Positions 22,298 through 29,090 of a DNA stretch of 42,697 nt are shown in pieces. The position numbers were made by a program, and so were the translations under genes. The notes under the pieces were generated by a model, which worked only from the letters and a program-made list of their open reading frames with translations, was not told where the DNA came from and did no database searches. This DNA comes from Streptomyces hydrogenans (GTDB lineage: Bacteria > Actinomycetota > Actinomycetes > Streptomycetales > Streptomycetaceae), in the NCBI RefSeq assembly GCF_014656075.1, contig NZ_BNBS01000070.1:1-42697 (forward strand), written 5' to 3'. Each line of letters begins with the position of its first letter. The first letter of the stretch is position 1.

Positions 22298-22665
22298 CGA
22301 CCGAGAACCCGCTCCCGGAGCGCCCCGACTACACCCCGGGCAGCGCGCAGCCGCGACTGAACCGGCCGGTGCACGAGCGCTATCCGCAGATCCGGCCCAC
22401 GAGTGGCTACGGCGACCCGCGGATCCGGCACACGGGACCGGGCCCCGGGGCGGGCACGGAGCAGGAACCGGAGCGCTCGTCGAAGCTGTCGGCGCGGCTC
22501 GCGCTGGCGCTCACGGTGGTGATCGGCCAGCTCTGGGGGCTGACCATCGTGGTGGACGAGTGGATGACGGGCGACACCGGCACCGCCTGGTGGGGCGCGG
22601 GATTCCTCGTCCTGTCGTTCCTGGTGGTCCTCGGCCTGTGGGCGCTGGACCCGAAGGACCGCTGA
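22294..22665 (+). CDS. Small two-helix membrane protein of the molybdoenzyme operon
   Basis: A 123-residue protein I do not recognise. The first ~65 residues are polar and Pro/Arg/Gly-rich (YPQIRPTSGYGDPRIRH). Two hydrophobic segments follow, about residues 67-86 (LALALTVVIGQLWGLTIVV) and 98-117. It overlaps the Rieske gene by 4 bp, so it is coupled to it and is probably an accessory or assembly subunit of the same complex. No cofactor-binding motif is visible. Confidence 0.7.
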   Translation: MTTENPLPERPDYTPGSAQPRLNRPVHERYPQIRPTSGYGDPRIRHTGPGPGAGTEQEPERSSKLSARLALALTVVIGQLWGLTIVVDEWMTGDTGTAWWGAGFLVLSFLVVLGLWALDPKDR

Positions 22666-22722
22666 CCGGGAGGACGCCGGTCGGGCCGGTCCGGGGCGGG
22701 GGAGCGGGCGTACCCTGAAGAC

Positions 22723-22938
22723 ATGAGCACCGCCCCCGCCCACGGACCGCGAGACGCGAAGGCGCACGGCCGGCCGCACTCCGAGAACCCTCCGAAGCCG
22801 GCGATCGTCTTCGACGATCCGCTGGACACGCCGTCCGCGGACGACACGGACCGCGGGTGGGGCGAGCGGCCTCCGGCCGGCGGCGGTGCCGCCGACCTCG
22901 CGCGCTTCCTCGACGAGAAGCCGCCGCACCACCTCTGA
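22723..22938 (+). CDS. Small hypothetical protein
   Basis: A 71-residue hydrophilic protein without recognised domain or signal. The N-terminal half is His/Pro-rich and the C-terminal half acidic (IVFDDPLDTPSADDTDRGW), ending in ARFLDEKPPHHL. Codon third positions follow the coding pattern. Such short acidic proteins next to mscL look familiar from other Streptomyces, but I cannot name the family. It converges on mscL with 19 bp between stops. The ribosome-binding site is weak. Confidence 0.5.
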   Translation: MSTAPAHGPRDAKAHGRPHSENPPKPAIVFDDPLDTPSADDTDRGWGERPPAGGGAADLARFLDEKPPHHL

Positions 22939-22957
22939 CGCCGGGGCGCCGCTCCGG

Positions 22958-23446
22958 TCAGGAGGTGGGGTGCGTCCCCTGACCGGCGCTCGGACCGCGC
23001 TGGGCGACCAGGTGGTCGCGGATCTCCTTGAGCACCTCCAGCTCGCTGACCTCCAGGGTCTCCTGGACGCCTTCCTTCGCCTTGTCGTGCGCGGCGCGCT
23101 TGGCGAGGACCTTGGCCATCGGCAGGACCATCAGGAAGTAGACGACGGCCGCGGTGATGATGAAGCTGAGGACCGCGCTGAGGACCGTGCCCCACATGAT
23201 CGGGATGCCGGTGACCACGTTCCCGGCATCGTCCACCTGGCAGGGGCCCTTGAGGCAGGACCGGTAGCTCTCCAGGTCCTTGGTGCCGAAGGCGCCCACC
23301 AGCGGGTTGATGACGCCCCGGACCACCGAGTTCACGATGTTCGTGAACGCGGCGCCGATGACGACCGCCACCGCGAGGTCGATCACGTTCCCGCGCATCA
23401 GGAAGGCCTTGAAGCCCGCCATCACGCTTTCCTTCTTCTCGGCCAC
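22958..23446 (-). CDS. mscL: Large-conductance mechanosensitive channel MscL
   Basis: A 162-residue membrane channel that opens under membrane tension to release solutes in hypo-osmotic shock. The first helix reads FLMRGNVIDLAVAVVIGAAF (about residues 14-33), with the MscL pore-lining pattern GNVxDLAVAVVIGAAF. TM2 is FIITAAVVYFLMVLPMAKV (about 95-113). The C-terminal bundle helix (LEVLKEIRDHLVAQ) is present. At 162 residues it is longer than E. coli MscL (136), mainly from a periplasmic loop with two cysteines (YRSCLKGPCQVDD) that could form a disulfide. GTG start with an AGAAAGG site. Confidence 0.94.
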   Translation of the reverse strand: MAEKKESVMAGFKAFLMRGNVIDLAVAVVIGAAFTNIVNSVVRGVINPLVGAFGTKDLESYRSCLKGPCQVDDAGNVVTGIPIMWGTVLSAVLSFIITAAVVYFLMVLPMAKVLAKRAAHDKAKEGVQETLEVSELEVLKEIRDHLVAQRGPSAGQGTHPTS

Positions 23447-23560
23447 CGAGGTGCCTTTCTAGGGGTGTGCTGCTGTGTGCGGAGCCATTAGGCCGCGAAG
23501 GGCGCGAGGCCGTCCAATCCGTACACACGGGACGGTGACTTGACAGCGTGTCCGTGCGAA

Positions 23561-24100
23561 TCAGCACAGTGTCACCGCCAGTTGGGACGTGATACCGGCA
23601 CCTGCCAGCTCCGTCGCGGTCGCCCGGGGCACGGACAGGACGATCAACGCCCCTCCGTCCGGACGAGTCTCACCCGGGCGCGGGACTTCGGCCACTCGGG
23701 CGGACCTCGCCACCACCCGCACCGCGCTGCCGCCTTCTCCGGCGGGGGAGTTGAGGACCGGTGCGGCGATGACGTCCACCCGGTCGCCGGCCCGCAGGAG
23801 TCGTACGGCCTCCGCGTCCGCGATCCGCACCGGCGCGGACACCAGCCGCACGGAGGCGGCGGCGCTGACGGCACCGGCGGGGGAGCGGGCGGCGGGGGCG
23901 GCCTGGGAACGGGGGCCGGGGCCGGGGTCCGGCGGGCCGGGAGCGGCGGTGGCGGTCAGGGTGAGCGCGGCGGTCGCGAGGAGGAGGAGCGCGCCGGGCG
24001 CGCGGCGGCGCCGGAACCGCCCGCCGCGTACGCGCAGCGGCGGGAAGTCCGGCACCTCGCAGGGGGCGGGGACGGGGGTGGTCGCGTGGTTCGTCTGCAT
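23561..24100 (-). CDS. SAF-domain (CpaB/RcpC-like) protein
   Basis: About 179 residues from the ATG at 24100; a longer frame to 24154 adds a Gly-rich leader. Arg-rich N-terminus (GRFRRRRAPGALLLL), one hydrophobic segment (about residues 34-54), then a Pro/Ala linker and a beta-rich SAF-like domain. Typical stretches are RLLRAGDRVDVIAAP and LIVLSVPRATATELAGA, as in CpaB/RcpC Flp-pilus proteins. Streptomyces carry many single SAF proteins without a pilus operon, and no pilus genes are nearby. Probably membrane-anchored and facing outward. Function unknown. Confidence 0.7.
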   Translation of the reverse strand: MQTNHATTPVPAPCEVPDFPPLRVRGGRFRRRRAPGALLLLATAALTLTATAAPGPPDPGPGPRSQAAPAARSPAGAVSAAASVRLVSAPVRIADAEAVRLLRAGDRVDVIAAPVLNSPAGEGGSAVRVVARSARVAEVPRPGETRPDGGALIVLSVPRATATELAGAGITSQLAVTLC

Positions 24101-24199
24101 GCGGCCACTGTCCCGACCGCCGCCGGATCCCGCTCCGGCCTGTGGACGGTGCACGGCCTGTGGACAACCCGACCGCCCGCGCGGGCGGTTTGTCGAGCG

Positions 24200-25066
24200 T
24201 TACGGCAGTTCGATGCCGAGGTCCCAGCCGTCGTGGGCATGGACGCAGAGACAGTCGCGGTCCGCCGTGGCCGGGAGGGCGGCGATCGCGTCGAAGAGGA
24301 CGTCGCGGAGCCGGCCGACGTTCTCGCCGAAGACGCGCAGGACCTCGGTGTGGGAGACGCCCTCGCCGGTCTCGGTGCCCGCGTCGAGGTCGGTGACGAG
24401 GGTGAGGGAGGTGTAGCAGAGGCCGAGTTCGCGGGCGAGGACGGCTTCGGGGTGGCCGGTCATGCCGACGACGGACCAGCCGTTGGCGGCGTGCCAGCGG
24501 GACTCGGCGCGGGTGGAGAAGCGGGGGCCCTCGACGACGACGAGGGTGCCGCCGTCGACGGCCTGCCAGTCGCGGGCGCGGGCGGCCTTGAGCGCGGCCT
24601 GCCGGCCGTCGGGGCAGTAGGGGTCGGCGAAGGAGACGTGGACGACGTTCGGCACGGCGCCGTCGGGGCGCGGCTCGCCGTCGAAGTAGGTCTGGGCGCG
24701 GTTCTTCGTCCGGTCGATCAGCTGGTCGGGGACGAGGAGGGTGCCGGGGCCGTACTCGGGGCGCAGTCCGCCGACGGCGCACGGGCCGAGGACCTGGCGG
24801 ACGCCGACCGAGCGCAGGGCCCAGAGGTTGGCGCGGTAGTCGATCCGGTGCGGCGGGATGTGGTGGCGGCGGCCGTGGCGGGGCAGGAAGGCGACCCGCC
24901 GGCCGGCGACCTCGCCGAGGAAGAGGGAGTCGCTGGGGTCGCCGTAGGGGGTGGTGACGGGGACCTCGCGGACGTCGTCGAGGAAGGAGTAGAGGCCGGA
25001 GCCCCCGATGACGCCGATCTCGGCGTACGTGTCGTCGGCCGCGTAGCCGGATGCGCTGCTCACCAT
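24200..25066 (-). CDS. S-methyl-5'-thioadenosine phosphorylase
   Basis: A 288-residue cytoplasmic enzyme of the PNP/MTAP family 2. It splits methylthioadenosine with phosphate into adenine and methylthioribose-1-phosphate for methionine salvage. IGVIGGSGLYSF (about residues 16-27) and LPRHGRRHHIPPHRIDYRAN (about 62-81) form the phosphate and sugar site. GMTGHPEAVLARELGLCYTS (about 200-219) and TDLDAG follow. The Asp pair of TDLD in place of Asn favours 6-aminopurines. I chose the ATG at 25066 (MVSSASGYAADDTYAEIGV); the longer frame enters an 18-bp tandem repeat and is not credible. No other methionine-salvage gene is visible in the window. Confidence 0.88.
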   Translation of the reverse strand: MVSSASGYAADDTYAEIGVIGGSGLYSFLDDVREVPVTTPYGDPSDSLFLGEVAGRRVAFLPRHGRRHHIPPHRIDYRANLWALRSVGVRQVLGPCAVGGLRPEYGPGTLLVPDQLIDRTKNRAQTYFDGEPRPDGAVPNVVHVSFADPYCPDGRQAALKAARARDWQAVDGGTLVVVEGPRFSTRAESRWHAANGWSVVGMTGHPEAVLARELGLCYTSLTLVTDLDAGTETGEGVSHTEVLRVFGENVGRLRDVLFDAIAALPATADRDCLCVHAHDGWDLGIELP

Positions 25067-25094
25067 GCCGGTCACCCTACGCACCCGCCCGACC

Positions 25095-25190
25095 CCTGCC
25101 GAGCCCCCGATTCCTGCCGAGCCCTGATTCCTGCCGAGCCCCCGATTCCTGCCGAGCCCCCGATTCCTGCCGAGCCCCCGATTCCTGCCG
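25095..25190. repeat. 18-bp tandem repeat upstream of the MTA phosphorylase
   Basis: Five and a third copies of CCTGCCGAGCCCCCGATT. The second copy lacks one base; the others are identical or nearly so. It begins 29 bp upstream of the phosphorylase start and covers its likely promoter or 5' UTR. No spacers and the short unit rule out CRISPR. The near-perfect identity points to recent expansion, and copy number probably varies between strains. Confidence 0.9.
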
Positions 25191-25285
25191 GGACACCAGA
25201 CGCGCGGAGCCGTGCCCCCGACGAGACCTGCCCCCGGCCGAACCCGCACCGGCCGGACCCCGCCCCGGACGCCCCCGGACATGCC

Positions 25286-25319
25286 GGAACCCCGCCCCCT
25301 CGTGAGGGGGCGGGGCTCC
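25286..25319 (-). terminator. Terminator of the FmdB-like gene
   Basis: A long GC stem, about 15 bp with one mismatch (left arm 25286-25300, right arm 25305-25319, loop CGTG), begins 21 bp beyond the FmdB stop on the minus strand. It probably insulates fmdB from the MTA phosphorylase downstream. Confidence 0.75.
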
Positions 25320-25339
25320 GGTGGTGGTGCGGGGTGGCC

Positions 25340-25660
25340 TCAGGCGGCCGGGGTCGAGGACGGCGACGAGGACGTCGTGGTCGTCGACGAGGCGGGCTTC
25401 GTGTCCGAGGACGACGGGGTCGAGGAGGTGGACGTCGTGGAGGACGTCGAGCTCTTCGAGGCCGGGGAGCTGCTGGACGAGGCCCCGCGGCTGTCGTTCC
25501 GGTAGAAGCCGGAGCCCTTGAAGACGATGCCGACGGCCGAGAAAACCTTCTTGAGGCGGCCGTGGCAGGCGGGGCACTCGGTCAGCGCGTCGTCCGTGAA
25601 CTTCTGGACCGCCTCAAGGCCCTCGCCGCACTCGGTGCACTGGTACTGGTAGGTCGGCAC
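25340..25660 (-). CDS. FmdB-family zinc-ribbon protein with Ser/Thr-rich tail
   Basis: A 106-residue protein. The first ~50 residues are the FmdB putative regulatory zinc ribbon: PTYQYQCTECGEGLEAVQKF with CPACHGRLKKVF after it, four zinc cysteines as two CxxC pairs. GIVFKGSGFYRNDSR ends the domain. The last ~45 residues are almost only Ser, Thr, Pro and Ala, a disordered tail suited to phosphorylation. I chose the GTG at 25660 because an AGGAGGAAG site lies 4 bp upstream; the longer frame starts at 25678. A CIRCE-like HrcA operator overlaps the edge of that site, placing the gene in the heat-shock regulon. Function of FmdB proteins is not established. Confidence 0.85.
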   Translation of the reverse strand: MPTYQYQCTECGEGLEAVQKFTDDALTECPACHGRLKKVFSAVGIVFKGSGFYRNDSRGASSSSSPASKSSTSSTTSTSSTPSSSDTKPASSTTTTSSSPSSTPAA

Positions 25661-25671
25661 TAGTCTTCCTC

Positions 25672-25698
25672 CTGGCACTCACACTCATCGAGTGCTAA
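25672..25698 (-). promoter_or_regulatory. CIRCE element (HrcA operator) of the FmdB-like gene
   Basis: On the minus strand the sequence is TTAGCACTC, 9 bp, GAGTGCCAG. The CIRCE consensus is TTAGCACTC-N9-GAGTGCTAA, so one arm is perfect, the other has two changes, and the spacer is exactly 9. It ends at the FmdB Shine-Dalgarno sequence (25665-25673), the usual place for HrcA repression between promoter and start. Other known CIRCE sites precede groES/groEL and hrcA-dnaJ operons, none of which is here. Confidence 0.85.
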
Positions 25699-25728
25699 CG
25701 ACGATCCATAGTGACGTATTCCGTCGGT

Positions 25729-27009
25729 TCAGTCCACCGCCACCGGCACGCGGTGACCGACACCACGTGCCGCGACCCGGCTCGCCTCGCGCGGCTTGAG
25801 CTTGCCGCGCAGGGCGACGAGCGTGACGAAGGCGAGCGCGGTGCCGACGGCCGGGACGAGGAATCCGGCGCTGGAACCGTGGGCGTCGGCGAGGCGGCCG
25901 GCGACGGTGACGGCCAGCGCCTGGCCGAGGGCGACGGCGCCGGTGAGCCAGGTGAACGCCTCGGTGCGGGCGGTCGCCGGGATCAGGGTCTCGACGATGG
26001 TGTAGCCGGTGATCAGGGCCGGGGCGATGCACAGGCCGACGACGAGGCCGAGGGCGCCGAGCAGCAGCACCGAGTGCGCGCTCCACAGCAGGGAGGCGGC
26101 GACGGTGAGGCCGGTGTAGCCCAGGATCAGGCGGCGGCGCGGGCCGGTCTTCCAGGCGACGGCGCCCATGGCGATGCCGGCGAGCATGTTGCCGGCCGCG
26201 AAGACGCCGTACAGCAGGCCGTTCGCGCCGGGGTTGCCGATCTCCTCGCTGAAGGCGGTGAGCGAGACCTGCATGCCGCCGAAGACGGCGCCGATGCCGA
26301 GGAAGGCGACGATCAGGACGCGGACGCCGGGGACGGAGAGGGCGGAGCGGTGCGGTTCGGCGTCGCCGCGGCCGGCCGTGGCGAGCAGGCCGTACGGCGG
26401 CTGGGTGGCGCGCTGGGCGGCGAAGAAGAGACCGCCGAAGAGGGTCAGGGCGGCTTCGGTGATCAGACCGGCGGCCGGGTGGACGCCGGTGCACAGGGCG
26501 GTGGCGAGGACCGGGCCGACGACGAAGGTGAACTCGTCGGTGACGGACTCGAAGGCCGCGGCGGTCGGCATCAGCGGGGTGCCGTCGAGCTTGGCCGCCC
26601 AGCGGGCCCGGACCATGGGGCCGACCTGCGGGACGGAGGCGCCGGCGGGCACGGCGGCGAGGAACAGCGCCCACAGCGGGGCGCCGGCCAGCGCGAGCAC
26701 GACGAGCAGCGAGACGGCGGCGGAGTGGACGATGACGCCCGGGAGGAGGACGGCCCGCTGGCCGAAGCGATCGGCGAGCTTGCCGCTCTGCGGGGCGAAG
26801 ACGGCCATGGAGACACCGGTGACGGCGGCGACGGCGCCGGCGCTGCCGTAGGAACCGGTGGTGTGCTGGACGAGCAGGACGATGCCGATGGTCAGCATCG
26901 CGAAGGGCTGCCGGGCGGCGAACCCGGGAATCAGGAAGGAGAGCGCACCGGGGGTGCGCAGCAGCTGCCCGTAGCCGGGCCGCTTCTCGGAGACGACCGT
27001 GGACGCCAC
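25729..27009 (-). CDS. MFS transporter
   Basis: A 426-residue, 12-helix MFS protein. Motif A between helices 2 and 3 reads SGKLADRFGQRAVLLPG (about residues 75-91), and the second half has a related loop (MGAVAWKTGPRRRLILG). SVTDEFTFVVGPVLATAL in helix 5 and RTEAFTWLTGAVALGQALA in helix 10-11 are typical of a Streptomyces subgroup annotated only as MFS. The 17 N-terminal residues are cytoplasmic. Substrate not deducible. A long inverted repeat at 27152-27176 lies in its 263-bp upstream gap and is a likely operator. Confidence 0.82.
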   Translation of the reverse strand: MASTVVSEKRPGYGQLLRTPGALSFLIPGFAARQPFAMLTIGIVLLVQHTTGSYGSAGAVAAVTGVSMAVFAPQSGKLADRFGQRAVLLPGVIVHSAAVSLLVVLALAGAPLWALFLAAVPAGASVPQVGPMVRARWAAKLDGTPLMPTAAAFESVTDEFTFVVGPVLATALCTGVHPAAGLITEAALTLFGGLFFAAQRATQPPYGLLATAGRGDAEPHRSALSVPGVRVLIVAFLGIGAVFGGMQVSLTAFSEEIGNPGANGLLYGVFAAGNMLAGIAMGAVAWKTGPRRRLILGYTGLTVAASLLWSAHSVLLLGALGLVVGLCIAPALITGYTIVETLIPATARTEAFTWLTGAVALGQALAVTVAGRLADAHGSSAGFLVPAVGTALAFVTLVALRGKLKPREASRVAARGVGHRVPVAVD

Positions 27010-27151
27010 GGTCCTGGCCTTTCTGCCGCCTGGTAGCGCGCGGGCACGGTGGTGCCGGTCTCGCCGAGAGCTGTCCTCTTGCGCGGAACTGCGGTAGATA
27101 CCGGGAGGCCCCCACTGCGGGAGGGGGCGCTGCGGCCGCCATACGGTCGCG

Positions 27152-27176
27152 CCAGCTCTGCGTCAGGCAGAGTTGG
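27152..27176. promoter_or_regulatory. Inverted repeat, candidate operator of the MFS gene
   Basis: CCAGCTCTGC and GCAGAGTTGG (10-bp arms, one mismatch) flank GTCAG. The 25-bp site lies 143 bp upstream of the MFS start (27009). Size and symmetry fit a TetR- or MarR-type dimer, but no such regulator gene is in the window, so the partner would be encoded elsewhere. The same gap (27010-27272) contains a GCCCCC/GGGGGC hairpin near 27110-27130 and no gene. Confidence 0.45.
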
Positions 27177-27200
27177 TTCGATCAAGTGTGCCTTCATGCT

Positions 27201-27226
27201 ACAGGGAGGAGCGCTCTCCCGCCTGT
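27201..27226 (-). terminator. Possible terminator of the K+/H+ antiporter gene
   Basis: ACAGG...CCTGT arms with an inner GAGCG/CGCTC pairing form an imperfect stem of about 12 bp, 47 bp beyond the antiporter stop on the minus strand. Bulges make it a moderate call. Confidence 0.35.
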
Positions 27227-27272
27227 GATTCCACTGGGAAGAACGCTCCTGACCCCGAAATAATGCCGGCGA

Positions 27273-28865
27273 TTAACGTTCTGTTCCTCCGGTGTCCCCT
27301 GTCGGCGGCACGTTCTTGCCCGTCATCGAGGCCGGCCGGTGGAAGCGGGTCGCCGTCGCGGGGACCGTCTTCCGCCCGTCCCCGGTGCCCAGCCAGCCCG
27401 CGAGCTTGCCGCCCTGGCCGACCGCGCGCAGCCGCCGCTCGGTGGCGTCGCGCACCGGGTCGGTGGCGACGACGAGCAGTTCGTCGCCCTTGCGGAGCAC
27501 GGTCGCGGGGCCCGGCACGAAGCTGGCGTCGTCCCGGACGACGAGGGTGACGGCGGCGCCGGCCGGGAGGCGCAGCTCGGCGACCTCGACGCCGTGCATC
27601 CGGGAGCCCCCGGGGATGGCGACCGAGAGCAGGTGGCCGCGGAGCCGCTCCAGCGGGGCGGACTCGACGCCGAGGTCGGCGGTGCCGGTGGAGTCGCCGA
27701 GCTTCAGCGCCTTCGCCAGGTAGGGCAGGGTCGGGCCCTGGACGAGGGTGTAGACGACGACCAGGACGAAGACGATGTTGAAGATCCGCTCGCTGCCCTC
27801 GATCTGCCCCACCATCGGGATGGTGGCGAGGATGATGGGGACGGCTCCGCGCAGGCCGGCCCAGGACATGAGGGCCTGCTCCTGCCAGGGGATGCGGAAG
27901 GGCAGCAGGCTGACCAGCACTTCCATGGGCCGGGCGACCATGGTCAGGACCAGGCCGATGACGACGGCGGGCCAGAAGTCGTGGACCAGCTCGTGCGGGG
28001 TGACGAGCAGGCCGAGCAGGACGAACATGCCGATCTGGGCGATCCAGCCGAGCCCCTCGGCGAAGCCGCGGTTGGCGGGGGCGTGCGGCAGCTTGGCGTT
28101 GCCGAGGACCATCGAGGCCAGGTAGACGGCGAGGAAGCCGGAGCCGTGGGCGATCGCGCCGGCCGCGTAGGCGGTGACGGCGATGGCCATGACGGCGATC
28201 GGGTAGAGGCCGGAGGCCGGCAGGGCGACGTGCTTGAGGCCGTACGAGCCGACGAAGCCGACCGCGAGGCCGACGGCGGCGCCGATGGTGAGCTCCAGGG
28301 CGATCTTGCCGACGAGCACGTACCAGTCGTCGACCGGTCCGGCGGAGGAGAAGGCGACGACGAGGATGACGACGGGGGCGTCGTTGAAGCCGGACTCGGC
28401 CTCCAGGACGCCGGTGACGCGGGACGGCAGCGGCACCTTGCGCAGGACGGAGAAGACGGCGGCGGCGTCGGTGGAGGAGACGACGGCGCCGATGATCAGG
28501 GCCTGCCGCCAGTCCAGGCCGACGAGGTAGTGGGCGCCGGCGGCGGTGATGCCGACGGAGACGGCGACGCCGACGGTGGAGAGGACGACGGCGGCCGGCA
28601 GGGCCGGCTTGACCTCCTTCCACTTCGTGCCGAGACCGCCCTCGGCGAGGATGACGACGAGGGCCGCGTAGCCGATGACCTGGGTCAGTTCGGCGTTGTC
28701 GAAGGCGACGTTGCCGATGCCGTCCTGTCCGATGGCGATGCCGATGCCGAGGTAGAGGAGCAGGCTGGGGAGCCCGCTCCGGGACGAGATCCGGACGGCG
28801 GCGACCGCGATCAGCAGCACCAGTGAGCTGATCAGCAGGAGTTCGTTGAGCTCGTGGACAGTCAG
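27273..28865 (-). CDS. Potassium/proton antiporter (CPA1, NhaP2/CvrA-like)
   Basis: A membrane antiporter of 530 residues with the proposed CTG start, or 515 from the first GTG (28820). About 12-13 helices form the Na+/H+ exchanger fold. AAVFSVLRKVPLPSRVTGVL and LEAESGFNDAPVVILVVAF (about 145-185) hold the acidic ND motif of the ion site. SWAGLRGAVPIILATIPM is the conserved late helix. After about residue 400 comes a cytoplasmic TrkA-C/RCK-C domain (AELRLPAGAAVTLVVRDD) that usually senses nucleotides or ions. The CTG at 28865 is preferred because it adds the expected first helix (LTVHELNELLLISSLVLLIA) and is preceded by AGGGAAGG at proper distance. It exports K+ and helps pH and turgor control. 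Confidence 0.85.
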   Translation of the reverse strand: MTVHELNELLLISSLVLLIAVAAVRISSRSGLPSLLLYLGIGIAIGQDGIGNVAFDNAELTQVIGYAALVVILAEGGLGTKWKEVKPALPAAVVLSTVGVAVSVGITAAGAHYLVGLDWRQALIIGAVVSSTDAAAVFSVLRKVPLPSRVTGVLEAESGFNDAPVVILVVAFSSAGPVDDWYVLVGKIALELTIGAAVGLAVGFVGSYGLKHVALPASGLYPIAVMAIAVTAYAAGAIAHGSGFLAVYLASMVLGNAKLPHAPANRGFAEGLGWIAQIGMFVLLGLLVTPHELVHDFWPAVVIGLVLTMVARPMEVLVSLLPFRIPWQEQALMSWAGLRGAVPIILATIPMVGQIEGSERIFNIVFVLVVVYTLVQGPTLPYLAKALKLGDSTGTADLGVESAPLERLRGHLLSVAIPGGSRMHGVEVAELRLPAGAAVTLVVRDDASFVPGPATVLRKGDELLVVATDPVRDATERRLRAVGQGGKLAGWLGTGDGRKTVPATATRFHRPASMTGKNVPPTGDTGGTER

Positions 28866-29090
28866 TGCGCCGTTCCCTTCCCTCGCACGCGCCGGATCGT
28901 TCCTCCAGCCGCAGGTACTTCGTTACCTTACCTAATCTTTAACGCTTTCTTGACGCCTTCTTTGCGCTCCGGGCCTCCTCGATGCGGTCATCAGTACGGT
29001 TCCTCCCTGACACCGCGTCCAAGGCGCCCAGGCGCTGCGCCTAAGGTGGCTCCCGTACTCCAGGACCACCCTGCCCCTCGAAGGACAGCG

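Noticed and set aside
23447..23560. Plus-strand TTGACA-like sequence near 23540 as a promoter
   Set aside because: No plus-strand gene follows; the next genes on both sides read leftwards.
25095..25190. CRISPR array
   Set aside because: The repeat unit is 18 bp, directly contiguous, without spacers and without cas genes nearby.
25051..25305. Plus-strand frame with repeated Ser-Cys-Arg-Ala-Pro-Asp
   Set aside because: This is only the translation of the 18-bp tandem repeat; no ribosome-binding site or homology.
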